Assembly: GCA_017557625.1 (NCBI GenBank)
Contig: JAFYYG010000047.1
Location: 1-64,000, forward strand
DNA: 64,000 nt
Source of the DNA: Muribaculaceae bacterium
GTDB lineage: Bacteria; Bacteroidota; Bacteroidia; Bacteroidales; Muribaculaceae
Reading direction: 5' to 3'
Shown: positions 43,971 to 52,389 of the stretch, piece after piece
Layout of the letters: each line of letters starts with the position of its first letter
Position numbering within the stretch: position 1 is the stretch's first letter
The notes under the pieces: model-generated
What the model saw: the letters and a program-made list of their open reading frames with translations, nothing else
Told to the model about the DNA's origin: nothing
Databases searched by the model: none
Position numbers and translations under genes: made by a program

Positions 43971-45551
43971 TTATTCCAGGTGGAAACGGTATATTCCGCC
44001 GTCACGGCCACCAACTACCAGAGTGTTGCCTATCACTACTGGTGAGGACTCAAAGTTGCTTGAGAGGACTTCATCAAAAAGCAGGTCGCCAGTCTTCCCG
44101 TTGAACAGATAGAGATGCCCGCTGGAGTTACCGATGACAACAAACAGTTCATTATTCTCGTTATAGAACCCCACAGGAGACGACCAGGCGTAGAAGTTGA
44201 GCGTCTTGCGGTAAAGGAGTTTGCCTGTATTCTTGTCGAAGGCGAGGAACTCAGAAGTGCTCTTACCATCGAGCTGGTTGAACGAGGCAAAAATCATATC
44301 TTTGCAGTTGCCGTCACCAATCAGGGGAGTGCAGTACAGACCGCCATCAAAGTGCTTGTCGCCCTGCATGCTGCGTCGGCTCGGACATGACCATTCCCAC
44401 ACTTTCGAGCCGTTCAATCCGTTGAGTTTCACAAAATGCGTCTGAGCATTAGCGCCTGACTGCTGATCAACTTCACAACCACAGTAGAGATAAGGCACTC
44501 CGTTCTCCACTTCTAGCACTATTGAGCCGTCGATGTCATCGTGATTGTCGTAGTGCCACACAGGCTTCATGGTGTTGAGGTTGATGCACAAGATATCGCC
44601 ATGGTTATCGCCCACAAAGCCATAGTTCTTATATACTGCCATGCTCGACTCTATGCCAGCACCGCCGTCACCCTTGACGACATATCGCAATGCACTGTGC
44701 ATCTTGAGCTGACCATTACCCAAGCGTACATATTTATAGATTGTGCCATTCTCACCTGGCCAGAACAAGAACTGCCCCGCAACGATTGGCGACGAGTCGT
44801 AGGCGCCCCAACTGCGCTTGGCCTTGGGGTCACGTCCCCAGGTATAAGCAATCTGGTGAGTGTTCAGGTCAATTCCAAGATGTCCGAATGGCTGGTTGTC
44901 GGGGATGCCGTGCCCCACATAGAGGCTGCCGTTCAATGCTGGGTCGAGCGACACCGAGCCTTTTATGGGATTTCCAACATCCAATGGGCTACGGCTTTGC
45001 TTGCCAGTGGCATAGTCAAGGAAATAGACCTCGCCGCACAGCGAGCCAACTATTATCTCCTCGTTGCTTAAGTTGGCGGTTATCTCAGGCGAAGTTTTTT
45101 TGAAATTCTCCACTTGAGCGTCGCTCCATTTGATATAGACCGGTTCTCCGGTCCATCCCGAGCCACCGCCCCATTTGCCCTTGACAGCGGTGTGTGCCAC
45201 CCAGTCACGCACAATCTTGCTTGGTGTGCCCTTCACCGTGCCGCTGTATCGGCGCGCGTCACGCTTTGGACCGCCACGGAAGGTGAGAATACCATCCACA
45301 CCCTCATAGGGGTCGGCCAGGCTGTTGAGAGTGCCGCTTGTGGCAGTGTCGAGCACTTCCACGTTATATGTGAGGTCTTCCACGCTCTGAAATGCTGTGT
45401 CGGGTAGCATCACATTATCGACTTCAGCTTGTTTTATGCTGTCAGAATCTTTTACTGCGCTACTTGTTGTTATGCCTTTACAGGCGGGGAATGTAGCGGT
45501 TATCAGCATCAATGCCACGACCGCCAGTCCAGACCTTTTTTTTCTTGTCAT
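43971..45551 (-). CDS. PQQ-type beta-propeller lipoprotein
   Basis: Exported protein of 526 aa. I chose the ATG at 45551 because it begins a lipoprotein-type signal peptide (RSGLAVVALMLITATFPACKG, lipobox cysteine near 24). Residues ~110-526 contain propeller blades of the PQQ-binding-like type (GEVYFLDYATGKQSRSPLDV, GDILCINLNTMKPVWHYDN, LYLFNGKTGDLLFDEVL, VGGRDGGIYRF). Such proteins can be scaffolds, as in BamB, or enzymes; no catalytic residue is evident, so the role is open. CAAAGATA at 45579-45586 is a good minus-strand -7 promoter box. Confidence 0.75.
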   Translation of the reverse strand: MTRKKRSGLAVVALMLITATFPACKGITTSSAVKDSDSIKQAEVDNVMLPDTAFQSVEDLTYNVEVLDTATSGTLNSLADPYEGVDGILTFRGGPKRDARRYSGTVKGTPSKIVRDWVAHTAVKGKWGGGSGWTGEPVYIKWSDAQVENFKKTSPEITANLSNEEIIVGSLCGEVYFLDYATGKQSRSPLDVGNPIKGSVSLDPALNGSLYVGHGIPDNQPFGHLGIDLNTHQIAYTWGRDPKAKRSWGAYDSSPIVAGQFLFWPGENGTIYKYVRLGNGQLKMHSALRYVVKGDGGAGIESSMAVYKNYGFVGDNHGDILCINLNTMKPVWHYDNHDDIDGSIVLEVENGVPYLYCGCEVDQQSGANAQTHFVKLNGLNGSKVWEWSCPSRRSMQGDKHFDGGLYCTPLIGDGNCKDMIFASFNQLDGKSTSEFLAFDKNTGKLLYRKTLNFYAWSSPVGFYNENNELFVVIGNSSGHLYLFNGKTGDLLFDEVLSSNFESSPVVIGNTLVVGGRDGGIYRFHLE

Positions 45552-45698
45552 TACAATTTGTTTTATTGATTTTAGCTGCAAAGATAGATGTAAAAAACCT
45601 AATAACGACCATTTTTTTACTTTTTCTTTAAAAAACTGGTGATAAATTGATCTTTATCGCAAATTTATTACTACTTTTACAACTTTAATTATCTTGCA

Positions 45699-45720
45699 GA
45701 CGAGACAGGTCTCGTCCCTA
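45699..45720. repeat. REP-like palindrome near the glycosidase gene
   Basis: GACGAGAC (45699-45706), AG, GTCTCGTC (45709-45716) form a perfect 8-bp stem, followed by CCTA. It shares the ACGAGAC/GTCTCGT core with the palindromes bracketing the RAYT gene more than 44 kb away. Confidence 0.6.
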
Positions 45721-45749
45721 CAATGTCGAATCTTTCAATCATCATCACA

Positions 45750-48176
45750 ATGAAAAAGATATTACTTACCCTCGCATTGCTGACGTGCTGCACTTGCACA
45801 ATTACTGCCGGTATCAACATTGGTGGCACTGTCTATAGCGCCGACACTATCATGCACCGACAAGTGGGACCGGGAATATACAACACTATCATCCGCATCC
45901 CCGACTATCCGCTAAATGTCTATCTGCTCGAGGCCGACATGACCAACCCCTACAACCGAGTGGAGACGACCATAGGCTACAACACTCTGGGACGCACAGA
46001 ATTGCTCACCAACGCCTACCACCGCAACCGCACCGCTACCCGTCGTCCCATCGCGGCGTGCAATGCCAACTTCTGGTGCGTGACAGGTAATGGTTCGCCC
46101 ACGATGGACTTCGAACTTGGCGACCCCTTTGGCGCTGTAGTGCGCAACGATAGCGTGTATCTCAACACCGAGACCAACGTCGACGCCTGGAACGGCGGCC
46201 CCAGCCGTACTGGTGCTTGCGCCATAAGTCAAGACAAAACGCTCTACTTCGGGCACTTCAACTGCGGAGGAACACTCTCCTCGCCAAAACTCGCTACCGC
46301 AGCACCATTGAACACGGTGAACCGCCGCAACCTGCCTCACACCGCAGTGCTATGGACTCCCGCTTTCAGCCGCACACGTGAATTTGAAACCAATTGGATT
46401 GACTACAACGAGACTGGCGTTGCCGATGCCGACAACTTCTACCTCACCTTTAATGAAGGTAGCCGCTGGCTCGTGAACCAGGATATGCAATTCACCATCG
46501 CCAAGATCGTGAGAAACGCCGACCGTCAGAAGCTTGGCGACTATGATGCCTGCATTACCGCCACGGGCTTGATGAAAGACTACCTCGCCGCTCTTGCCGA
46601 GGGCGACGTGATCACCATCAACCATGGATGGACCTACAACGAGGAGACACAATTCGCGCCATTTATCGAGAATATGGTTGAGGGCAATGCTCCCGTGATG
46701 CATAACGGCGAACTCACTGGCCGCAACAACGACGAGAACTACAACTCGATGGTGTATAGCCGCACAGCCTACGGCTGCGACGCCACCGGCAAGAAACTCT
46801 ATATGATTGTCATCGACAAATCCACGAGCAAACTCTACGGCACAAGCGCTGGCTGCTCAACCACTGTGATGTGCCAAATTCTAAAAGACCTGTTCCCCGA
46901 TGTTTGCGAGGTAGTGAACATGGATGCAGGCGGCTCGGCCGAGATGATGGTTGACGGACGCATCATCAACACCACCACCGAGAGCAACCCACGCGCCGTG
47001 GCGTGCGGATGGATGCTCGAAACCGAGGCTCCCGAGGACAACGAGATAGCGTCCATACAGTTCTACGACTTCCGCGCCGACCTGCCCATATACTCCTCTT
47101 ATACCCCTCGCATTGTGGGATTTAACCAATATGGCGAAGTAGTGAACGACAATGTCACTGGCTTCACGCTCGAGTGCGATGAAATTCTCGGTTACACCGA
47201 GGGTTCTACTTTGGTTCTCGGCGGCAATGTCACTATAGCCAACCTCACCGCAACCTACAACGGTATGACAGCCACCGCTCCCGTCAAAACCCTCGCCGCG
47301 CAGCCATCAATCACCATGAAGCCTATGATTCTTGTTGACAACCGCGAGTTCCCTATTGAGGTGAGCGCGACAATCCTCGACAAGACGTTCTACTACGACG
47401 GCACAAAATTGGGGTGGGAAGTTGAGGACCCGAGCATCGCAACTATCGTTGACGGCAAGGTTAGAGGCCTCAAAAACGGCATTACCACATTCAACTGCAT
47501 CATCGGCGACTTTGTTGACACCGACAGCATCACTGTGGAAATCAGCGACCGGGAATATATCGAGCAAACATGGGACGGATGGACCTTTAAAGGCGCTGGC
47601 GCCAAGGACTTCGAGCTTGACGAGAATGGAAACCTCTCGTTCTCCTACAGCAGCAACCGTGCCCCCTACATCCAAATGTCAAAAGACATCACCTTCTACA
47701 GCCTCCCCGACAGCATATCGCTCACTTTCACCAGCACACTGCCTATGCAATACATCCAGATTGACGTGCGGAACACCGTTTTCAACAAACTCAACTACTT
47801 GGAATTTGGCAGGGACACAGGCTTTGAGGCAAACACAGAATACACCCTCAATTTCGACCTTGACGAATTGGGTGGCATCGACAACCTGCTAACCTATCCC
47901 CTGACTCTGCACACCATCAAGTTCACTCCCGTGAAGAGCAATTTTGGCGACCACGTCATCCATCTCAAGTCACTAAAAGCCCACTACCCCATCACCTCGG
48001 CTTTGCCGGGTGACGTGAACGGTGATGGAAACGTGACAGCAGCTGACGTGACAGCACTCTACGACTTCATGCTCAACAACGACACCACAAATCTTATCAA
48101 CGGCGACCAAAACGGAGATGGAGACATAACCGCCAGCGACATCACCGAGGTATATAACATTCTATTAGGAGATTAA
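45750..48176 (+). CDS. Phosphodiester glycosidase-family protein with C-terminal dockerin-like domain
   Basis: Exported enzyme candidate, 808 aa. The ATG at 45750 is preferred over 45723 because the signal peptide begins there (MKKILLTLALLTCCTCTITA). Residues ~20-430 match the phosphodiester glycosidase (NAGPA/DUF2233) fold, with AACNANFWCVTGNGSPTMDF, AYGCDATGKKLYMIVIDKST and the hallmark NMDAGGSAEMMVDG near 390-403; these enzymes remove phosphodiester-linked sugars such as uncovering of mannose-6-phosphate. An Ig-like BIG2-type segment follows (WEVEDPSIATIVDGKVRG). The C-terminus has a dockerin-like domain (GDVNGDGNVTAADVTALYDF and DQNGDGDITASDITEVYNIL). Confidence 0.8.
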   Translation: MKKILLTLALLTCCTCTITAGINIGGTVYSADTIMHRQVGPGIYNTIIRIPDYPLNVYLLEADMTNPYNRVETTIGYNTLGRTELLTNAYHRNRTATRRPIAACNANFWCVTGNGSPTMDFELGDPFGAVVRNDSVYLNTETNVDAWNGGPSRTGACAISQDKTLYFGHFNCGGTLSSPKLATAAPLNTVNRRNLPHTAVLWTPAFSRTREFETNWIDYNETGVADADNFYLTFNEGSRWLVNQDMQFTIAKIVRNADRQKLGDYDACITATGLMKDYLAALAEGDVITINHGWTYNEETQFAPFIENMVEGNAPVMHNGELTGRNNDENYNSMVYSRTAYGCDATGKKLYMIVIDKSTSKLYGTSAGCSTTVMCQILKDLFPDVCEVVNMDAGGSAEMMVDGRIINTTTESNPRAVACGWMLETEAPEDNEIASIQFYDFRADLPIYSSYTPRIVGFNQYGEVVNDNVTGFTLECDEILGYTEGSTLVLGGNVTIANLTATYNGMTATAPVKTLAAQPSITMKPMILVDNREFPIEVSATILDKTFYYDGTKLGWEVEDPSIATIVDGKVRGLKNGITTFNCIIGDFVDTDSITVEISDREYIEQTWDGWTFKGAGAKDFELDENGNLSFSYSSNRAPYIQMSKDITFYSLPDSISLTFTSTLPMQYIQIDVRNTVFNKLNYLEFGRDTGFEANTEYTLNFDLDELGGIDNLLTYPLTLHTIKFTPVKSNFGDHVIHLKSLKAHYPITSALPGDVNGDGNVTAADVTALYDFMLNNDTTNLINGDQNGDGDITASDITEVYNILLGD

Positions 48177-48239
48177 AGTATTTTATGACGAAATAACTTG
48201 CTATATTGGCAAAAAAATTGATAACAAATGAAATAGTAT

Positions 48240-48854
48240 ATGAACAACCGATTTAAAATATTGATATTAATAGTGTTGGCCGTTATAGCGGTTATCACTT
48301 ATATACATCCTGTTTTCCCTCGAGAACAGTTCCTGCAACAGGCAGGCACCATCTTATTGGCCGCACTTCTTCTCGCTGATTTGCATAAGCGATGGTTCAG
48401 TAATTTGGCCTTTCTTGGCATCGCACTATTCACAGTGCTTCACCTGATTGGCGCCCGATACATTTATTCCTATGTACCTTATCAGCAGTGGCTGCAAGGT
48501 ATGGGCGATTGGGAATGGTTGAATTCAACCCGCAACCACTACGACCGTTTTGTGCATCTATGTTTCGGAATATTCTTGTTCCCTGCCATGGTGGAATTCT
48601 CACGTCGCAGAGTCACGTCACGCCAGGTAATGGCGGTGCTGGTGGCATGGCTGATGATACAGACTGGCAGTTTGATTTATGAGCTGTTTGAATGGGGCCT
48701 TACATTAGTCTTGTCACCCGAAGATGCCGAAGGCTATAACGGTCAACAAGGAGATATGTTCGACGCTCAAAAAGACATGGCTCTTGCCATGTTGGGATCA
48801 ACCTTTGTAGCCTTCATCTATCTATTTGGCTCTTTTAAACAAAAGCCCCAATAA
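48240..48854 (+). CDS. DUF2238 / YjdF-like inner-membrane protein
   Basis: Integral membrane protein of 204 aa with five or six hydrophobic segments. It has the family's charged intramembrane motifs: NHYDRFVHLCFGIFLFPAMV around 98-117, LIYELFEW around 145-153 and YNGQQGDMFDAQKDMALAM around 165-184. Function is unknown. It stands between the dockerin-glycosidase gene and the accessory lipoprotein stretch. Confidence 0.8.
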   Translation: MNNRFKILILIVLAVIAVITYIHPVFPREQFLQQAGTILLAALLLADLHKRWFSNLAFLGIALFTVLHLIGARYIYSYVPYQQWLQGMGDWEWLNSTRNHYDRFVHLCFGIFLFPAMVEFSRRRVTSRQVMAVLVAWLMIQTGSLIYELFEWGLTLVLSPEDAEGYNGQQGDMFDAQKDMALAMLGSTFVAFIYLFGSFKQKPQ

Positions 48855-48871
48855 TCGCACTCTCACAGCAA

Positions 48872-48905
48872 CCCCATCGTTCCACAACTTAAAGAAGAAA
48901 AAATG
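48872..48905 (+). promoter_or_regulatory. Repeated leader, copy 1
   Basis: ATCGTTCCACAACTTAAAG then AAGAAAAAATG, with the ATG being the start codon at 48903. Near-identical copies precede the genes at 49420, 49938, 51244, 53833 and 54338; decayed copies lie at 52013-52048, 53027-53061 and 55131-55163. Confidence 0.75.
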
Positions 48906-49340
48906 AAAAAGATTATACACATAAGCTTGTTAGTTGTTATTTTGGTATCACTTTGTGCTTGTGGCTCACAAAAGACGTTTTTGAACAACAGTAAACAAGG
49001 TGAAGAATTGTTTTTTCTATACAACGAAAGCTCTCTTGTAAAGGTTAAACTTAACACTAAAGATAATACATTTAAATATACATACGGAGCTTTGGATGTA
49101 CATTTCTATGCAGTAGGTCATTGGAAAATAAAAAAAAATATACTAGTCCTTGGTTGTGATATAAAGCCATCATTTGAAAGATGGGCAGAAGGCTGGCTTT
49201 ATGAAGACAAACTGTTATTCGAAATTAAGGATAATACGCTTGTTTATAAGCAACATATTTATCCACATGGCATCTCAGATTTTCCTGAAGATATTATACT
49301 TAAACCTATCACTAAGGATGAATATGATAGCCTACCTTAA
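48903..49340 (+). CDS. Small lipoprotein of unknown function
   Basis: 145 aa with a lipoprotein signal peptide (ISLLVVILVSLCACGSQ; lipobox cysteine at about 20). The mature part is Lys- and aromatic-rich with beta-type alternation; no motif is recognised. It is the first of several A+T-rich small surface-protein genes that share the same 5' leader. Confidence 0.55.
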   Translation: MKKIIHISLLVVILVSLCACGSQKTFLNNSKQGEELFFLYNESSLVKVKLNTKDNTFKYTYGALDVHFYAVGHWKIKKNILVLGCDIKPSFERWAEGWLYEDKLLFEIKDNTLVYKQHIYPHGISDFPEDIILKPITKDEYDSLP

Positions 49341-49363
49341 TAACATATATCAATTATTTCCAC

Positions 49364-49422
49364 TATATTTGCCACATTGAAAAGACACACACATCCTTCC
49401 ACAACTTAAAGAAGAAAAAATG
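49364..49422 (+). promoter_or_regulatory. Promoter-like box plus repeated leader, copy 2
   Basis: TATATTTG at 49364-49371 fits the -7 consensus and is followed by CCACATTGAAAAGA and the leader TCCTTCCACAACTTAAAG, AAGAAAAAATG ending at the start codon 49420. The same order of promoter, ACATTGAAA and leader is seen at 55091-55163, which suggests the repeated unit includes the promoter. Confidence 0.65.
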
Positions 49423-49908
49423 AAAACGACAGTTTATTGCATAATAATTTCTTTATTACTGGTTGGTGTATCTTCTTGTTCAACGATAAACATAAATAAT
49501 CTTGAGAATAAACTTATTAAAGAAGATTCCAATCGCATTGTATTTAGTATTACAACCACATATCTACCATCAAAGACCGTATGGTATTATACTAATGATT
49601 CAATCATAATTTATAAAAAGAATAAGAAAAACACTATCAAATGCTCATACAGACTGGATGATTCACCATATCATGAACAGACATGTAAAAGTTTAGATCT
49701 TGAGAAAGTTGAAAAAGATATCGATAATAATCATGGCTTTACACTTGATGGCGATATGTTAACTGTAACACAAGTGTCTGGAGCTGATGTTGTTCAAAAA
49801 ACTTTTTATATAGATGTTTCTAAATTCGTTAAGGTTTCCTTTGAGACTGATTTTTTGAATATGATAAAAAAAGACATCACAAGATTTACTCTTTGGCCAG
49901 TTTTATAG
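49420..49908 (+). CDS. Small lipoprotein of unknown function
   Basis: 162 aa, lipoprotein signal peptide (IIISLLLVGVSSCST, lipobox cysteine at about 20). The mature protein is rich in Lys, Asn, Ile and Thr, with A+T-rich codons, and no family is recognised. Not obviously homologous to its neighbours despite sharing their leader sequence. Confidence 0.55.
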   Translation: MKTTVYCIIISLLLVGVSSCSTININNLENKLIKEDSNRIVFSITTTYLPSKTVWYYTNDSIIIYKKNKKNTIKCSYRLDDSPYHEQTCKSLDLEKVEKDIDNNHGFTLDGDMLTVTQVSGADVVQKTFYIDVSKFVKVSFETDFLNMIKKDITRFTLWPVL

Positions 49909-49940
49909 TCATCCTTCCACAACTTAAAAAAGAAAAAATG
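49909..49940 (+). promoter_or_regulatory. Repeated leader, copy 3
   Basis: TCATCCTTCCACAACTTAAA then AAAGAAAAAATG, ending at the start codon 49938. It begins immediately after the upstream stop codon, so no promoter part is present here. Confidence 0.7.
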
Positions 49941-51203
49941 AGAAAGATAATTCCACATATTTTGGCTTTATTGCTGCTGATGATTTGGAGTAGCAGCTTC
50001 ATTGTGATGGCTCAGTCGGCAAGTCTGGGTGCTTCATCGCCCAAGACGATTACAGGCGTGGTGGTATCGGCTTTTGATAAGGAACCACTTAAAGGCGTTT
50101 ACGTTCGTCTTAAAGGTACCAATATAGGTGTAGCGACTGATATAGATGGGCATTTTAACATAGAGGCGCAACTGGGAGACACTTTATCTGTGAAAGTCTT
50201 AGACTGCGATGAAATAGAGGTGGCAGTTGATGCTCAGCAGTTAAGAATATCTTTATACAACTTCGTGTCTGGTTGCTGTTATGGCGAGAATCTGCCACAA
50301 GGGGTGTTTGGCACTGTTTGTAATGAAGACGAGAAGGCCCTGCAAGGTGCAACAGTCACGGCACTGCCATCGGGCAATTGCGATATCACCAACTCCATAG
50401 GTTATTTCAATATCACTAAGATTGAGGATGGCGACAAATCGCTTAGAATTGAGCATCCAGCTTACAAAACTATTCAAGGACGCATTAATGGCAACTGCTA
50501 CGAGATTTGGCTTGAGAGAAACATTGTGACAGGCGTGGTGCTTAGTGCCGAAGATGGAGAGCCGGTTATCGGAGCGCATATTTGTGCTAAAGGCACAAAA
50601 AACGGCACTGCCTCTGATTTTGATGGCAAGTTCAGCATTTGCGTTACCGATGGCACTGTTCTCACTGTGTCATACCCTGGACTTAAGCCACAAGAAATTG
50701 TTGCCGACAGCCGCCAACCAATGAAAGTAGTTCTTGAAAATGATGAGAATGATCCATTTACTGGATTAATCTGTTGTCCGCAACCAATCTCAGTGATACG
50801 AATGGATTCCCTTGATTTTGTGCTGCCTGAGAGTGAGTTCCTACTTGCACAGCAGCATATTGACATTTTAAAAGGTGACTATTATAAACTAAAAAATATA
50901 GAAATTTGCAGAGCAAAATATCTCCTTGCCAGCAAGATTGATAAGCGAAAGAATAATATCTCTATCTATGGGACTCCTGCTATGGCCCTTAGCGGTTATG
51001 CTAGGCAATATATTGGGTTCAAACACAATGGGCATCGTTTGATATTTATTAATCTAACAGACAAAAACATCTGGTCAGACGGTTTTGACGATCTTGATAA
51101 ACATTTGAAGACTTTGATAATCCGTGACGCGCCGCAACTTAATGTACGTGCCATTATTGATTTAGACACCGAAGGTTTCGTCTTCTTCTCACTAGGATAT
51201 TAA
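49938..51203 (+). CDS. Surface protein with three carboxypeptidase-regulatory-like (SusC plug-type) domains
   Basis: Exported 421-aa protein starting at the leader ATG (49938). Signal peptide to about MAQ (residue ~27). Three beta-sandwich domains of the CarboxypepD_reg type follow: ~36-98 (ITGVVVSAFDKEPLKGVYVR, GVATDIDGHFNI), ~118-175 (GVFGTVCNEDEKALQGATVT) and ~195-255 (VTGVVLSAEDGEPVIGAHIC, GTASDFDGKFSICV). This is the domain that precedes the plug in SusC-type TonB receptors, but no barrel follows. The C-terminal ~150 residues are unassigned. A surface-binding or signalling role is inference. Confidence 0.7.
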   Translation: MRKIIPHILALLLLMIWSSSFIVMAQSASLGASSPKTITGVVVSAFDKEPLKGVYVRLKGTNIGVATDIDGHFNIEAQLGDTLSVKVLDCDEIEVAVDAQQLRISLYNFVSGCCYGENLPQGVFGTVCNEDEKALQGATVTALPSGNCDITNSIGYFNITKIEDGDKSLRIEHPAYKTIQGRINGNCYEIWLERNIVTGVVLSAEDGEPVIGAHICAKGTKNGTASDFDGKFSICVTDGTVLTVSYPGLKPQEIVADSRQPMKVVLENDENDPFTGLICCPQPISVIRMDSLDFVLPESEFLLAQQHIDILKGDYYKLKNIEICRAKYLLASKIDKRKNNISIYGTPAMALSGYARQYIGFKHNGHRLIFINLTDKNIWSDGFDDLDKHLKTLIIRDAPQLNVRAIIDLDTEGFVFFSLGY

Positions 51204-51220
51204 AAAAATGATTGCAATAT

Positions 51221-51246
51221 AACATCAACTTAAACAAGAAAAAATG
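51221..51246 (+). promoter_or_regulatory. Repeated leader, copy 4
   Basis: AACATCAACTTAAACAAG then AAAAAATG, ending at the start codon 51244. It is shorter at its 5' end than copies 1 to 3 and has the AAACAAG variant also seen at 53801-53835. Confidence 0.65.
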
Positions 51247-51846
51247 AAAAAGAAATCAACATATTGGATATTGACGCTTTGTCTGTGTTTTACGTTTTGC
51301 TCATGTGATGGAAAGATTCAGGTCAAATCAGAACAGTCCTCAACAAGTGAAATGAACACTCCAGATTCAACAAACAATATGGTCTCTTTAAAAGACTTAG
51401 ATCTGGATAGCATAATTATTGACTGTGACGTGGTGATGTGGGCACATTATTATAAGTTTATAATAAATGACTCAAATGCAATTCTGCAAGGAGGTCGTGA
51501 TTTTGGCAAGAATAACTGGGAACAGCCTGTGGAATTGTCAAACAAAGACAGAAATTCAATAATCAATTATCTTGATGAGTTCTATGTTAGTAAAACTCAC
51601 AACATCATTGCAAAGAAATACAAAACTGGAGAATATGTTGAAGGAGACTTCACTCAAATAACTATTACTATATTCAGAAAGGACGGTTCAAAAGACAAGC
51701 ATAAAATAGACACACACTCAACTCAGAATGGATATTCGATAGAGTTCTCTAAAGAGTGTGATGATTTTCTTGACCTTCTCCATGTTTTAGCAGGTAGATA
51801 TAGTTATCCAGAACGACCTCATTTATATCGCCGCTCTGCCGAGTAA
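51244..51846 (+). CDS. Small lipoprotein of unknown function
   Basis: 200 aa with a lipoprotein signal peptide (ILTLCLCFTFCSCDGK, lipobox cysteine near 21). The mature protein has an acidic Ser/Thr linker, then a region with WEQPVELSNKDRNSIINYLD and a C-terminal DFLDLLHVLAGRYSYPERPH. No family is recognised. It shares the region's leader and A+T-rich codon use. Confidence 0.55.
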   Translation: MKKKSTYWILTLCLCFTFCSCDGKIQVKSEQSSTSEMNTPDSTNNMVSLKDLDLDSIIIDCDVVMWAHYYKFIINDSNAILQGGRDFGKNNWEQPVELSNKDRNSIINYLDEFYVSKTHNIIAKKYKTGEYVEGDFTQITITIFRKDGSKDKHKIDTHSTQNGYSIEFSKECDDFLDLLHVLAGRYSYPERPHLYRRSAE

Positions 51847-51893
51847 GGAAAATATATGTTGGACCTTTTGATTGTGACAGTTATTTGAAACTA

Positions 51894-51955
51894 ATTCCGC
51901 GCAAGCCGGCTTTGCGACGAACTCAGTTCGCAACTTTTTGAAAAAAGAAACGTTT
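51894..51955. repeat. Intergenic hairpin repeat, copy 1
   Basis: ATTCCGCGCAAGCCGGCTTT, then GCGACGAACTCAGTTCGCAA and CTTTTTGAAAAAAGAAACG. It contains three small palindromes (GCCGGC; CGAAC-TCA-GTTCG; CTTTTTGAAAAAAG). A nearly identical copy is at 55170-55232. Both sit directly upstream of a promoter (51970 and 55239). It may act as a terminator for the preceding unit. Confidence 0.65.
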
Positions 51956-51969
51956 TTCACATTATCTTT

Positions 51970-52048
51970 TTTGTTTCTCAAAAATTACCACTAAATTTGT
52001 GGCATTAAAGAGCAACGCCATCATTTAACAATTTAAACAAGAAAAATG
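51970..52048 (+). promoter_or_regulatory. Promoter plus orphaned leader before the AbiEii-type pair
   Basis: TTTG (51970-51973) and TAAATTTG (51992-51999), 18 nt apart, form a good promoter. It is followed by a decayed leader (CGCCATCATTTAACAATTTA, AACAAGAAAAATG) whose ATG at 52046 is followed after one codon by TGA. No lipoprotein gene remains behind it; the next gene starts at 52129 with its own TATTTTTG box at 52103-52110. Confidence 0.6.
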
Positions 52049-52128
52049 AATTGAACTATTGTTATTTGTGGAAAAATCTTTCTGTTTTAAAGATTTATTT
52101 TGTATTTTTGCAAAATAAAAAATAGGAA

Positions 52129-52389
52129 ATGTCTCGAGAACAAATCATATATAAGCATAGTGCTCTATTCTGGTACACACCTGATGAGCAGAAGCAAGAC
52201 ATAAGTGATGCACTACTTGTGGAGCGTATTCTTAACGATGGCACGCTAGATGATTGCCGAGAGCTTGTGGAAACTCTTGGCGGAAAGCGTGTGGCAGAGG
52301 TGTTCTTTGCTGCAACTGGAAGGCAAAAAGCCAACTATTATCCTGAAATCTACCACTTCTTTTCATTGATTCTGCAAAAATATGCATAG
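52129..52389 (+). CDS. Small protein paired with AbiEii-type nucleotidyltransferase (candidate antitoxin)
   Basis: 86 aa, mostly helical, no signal peptide. It starts MSREQIIYKHSALFWYTPDE and contains VERILNDGTLDDCRELVETL and the end of a helical domain (YYPEIYHFFSLILQ). Similar small proteins (I believe DUF6922-like) sit before AbiEii/AbiGii-type genes in Bacteroidales. It overlaps the next gene by 8 nt, so translation is coupled. An antitoxin role follows from the position, not from sequence. Confidence 0.6.
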   Translation: MSREQIIYKHSALFWYTPDEQKQDISDALLVERILNDGTLDDCRELVETLGGKRVAEVFFAATGRQKANYYPEIYHFFSLILQKYA

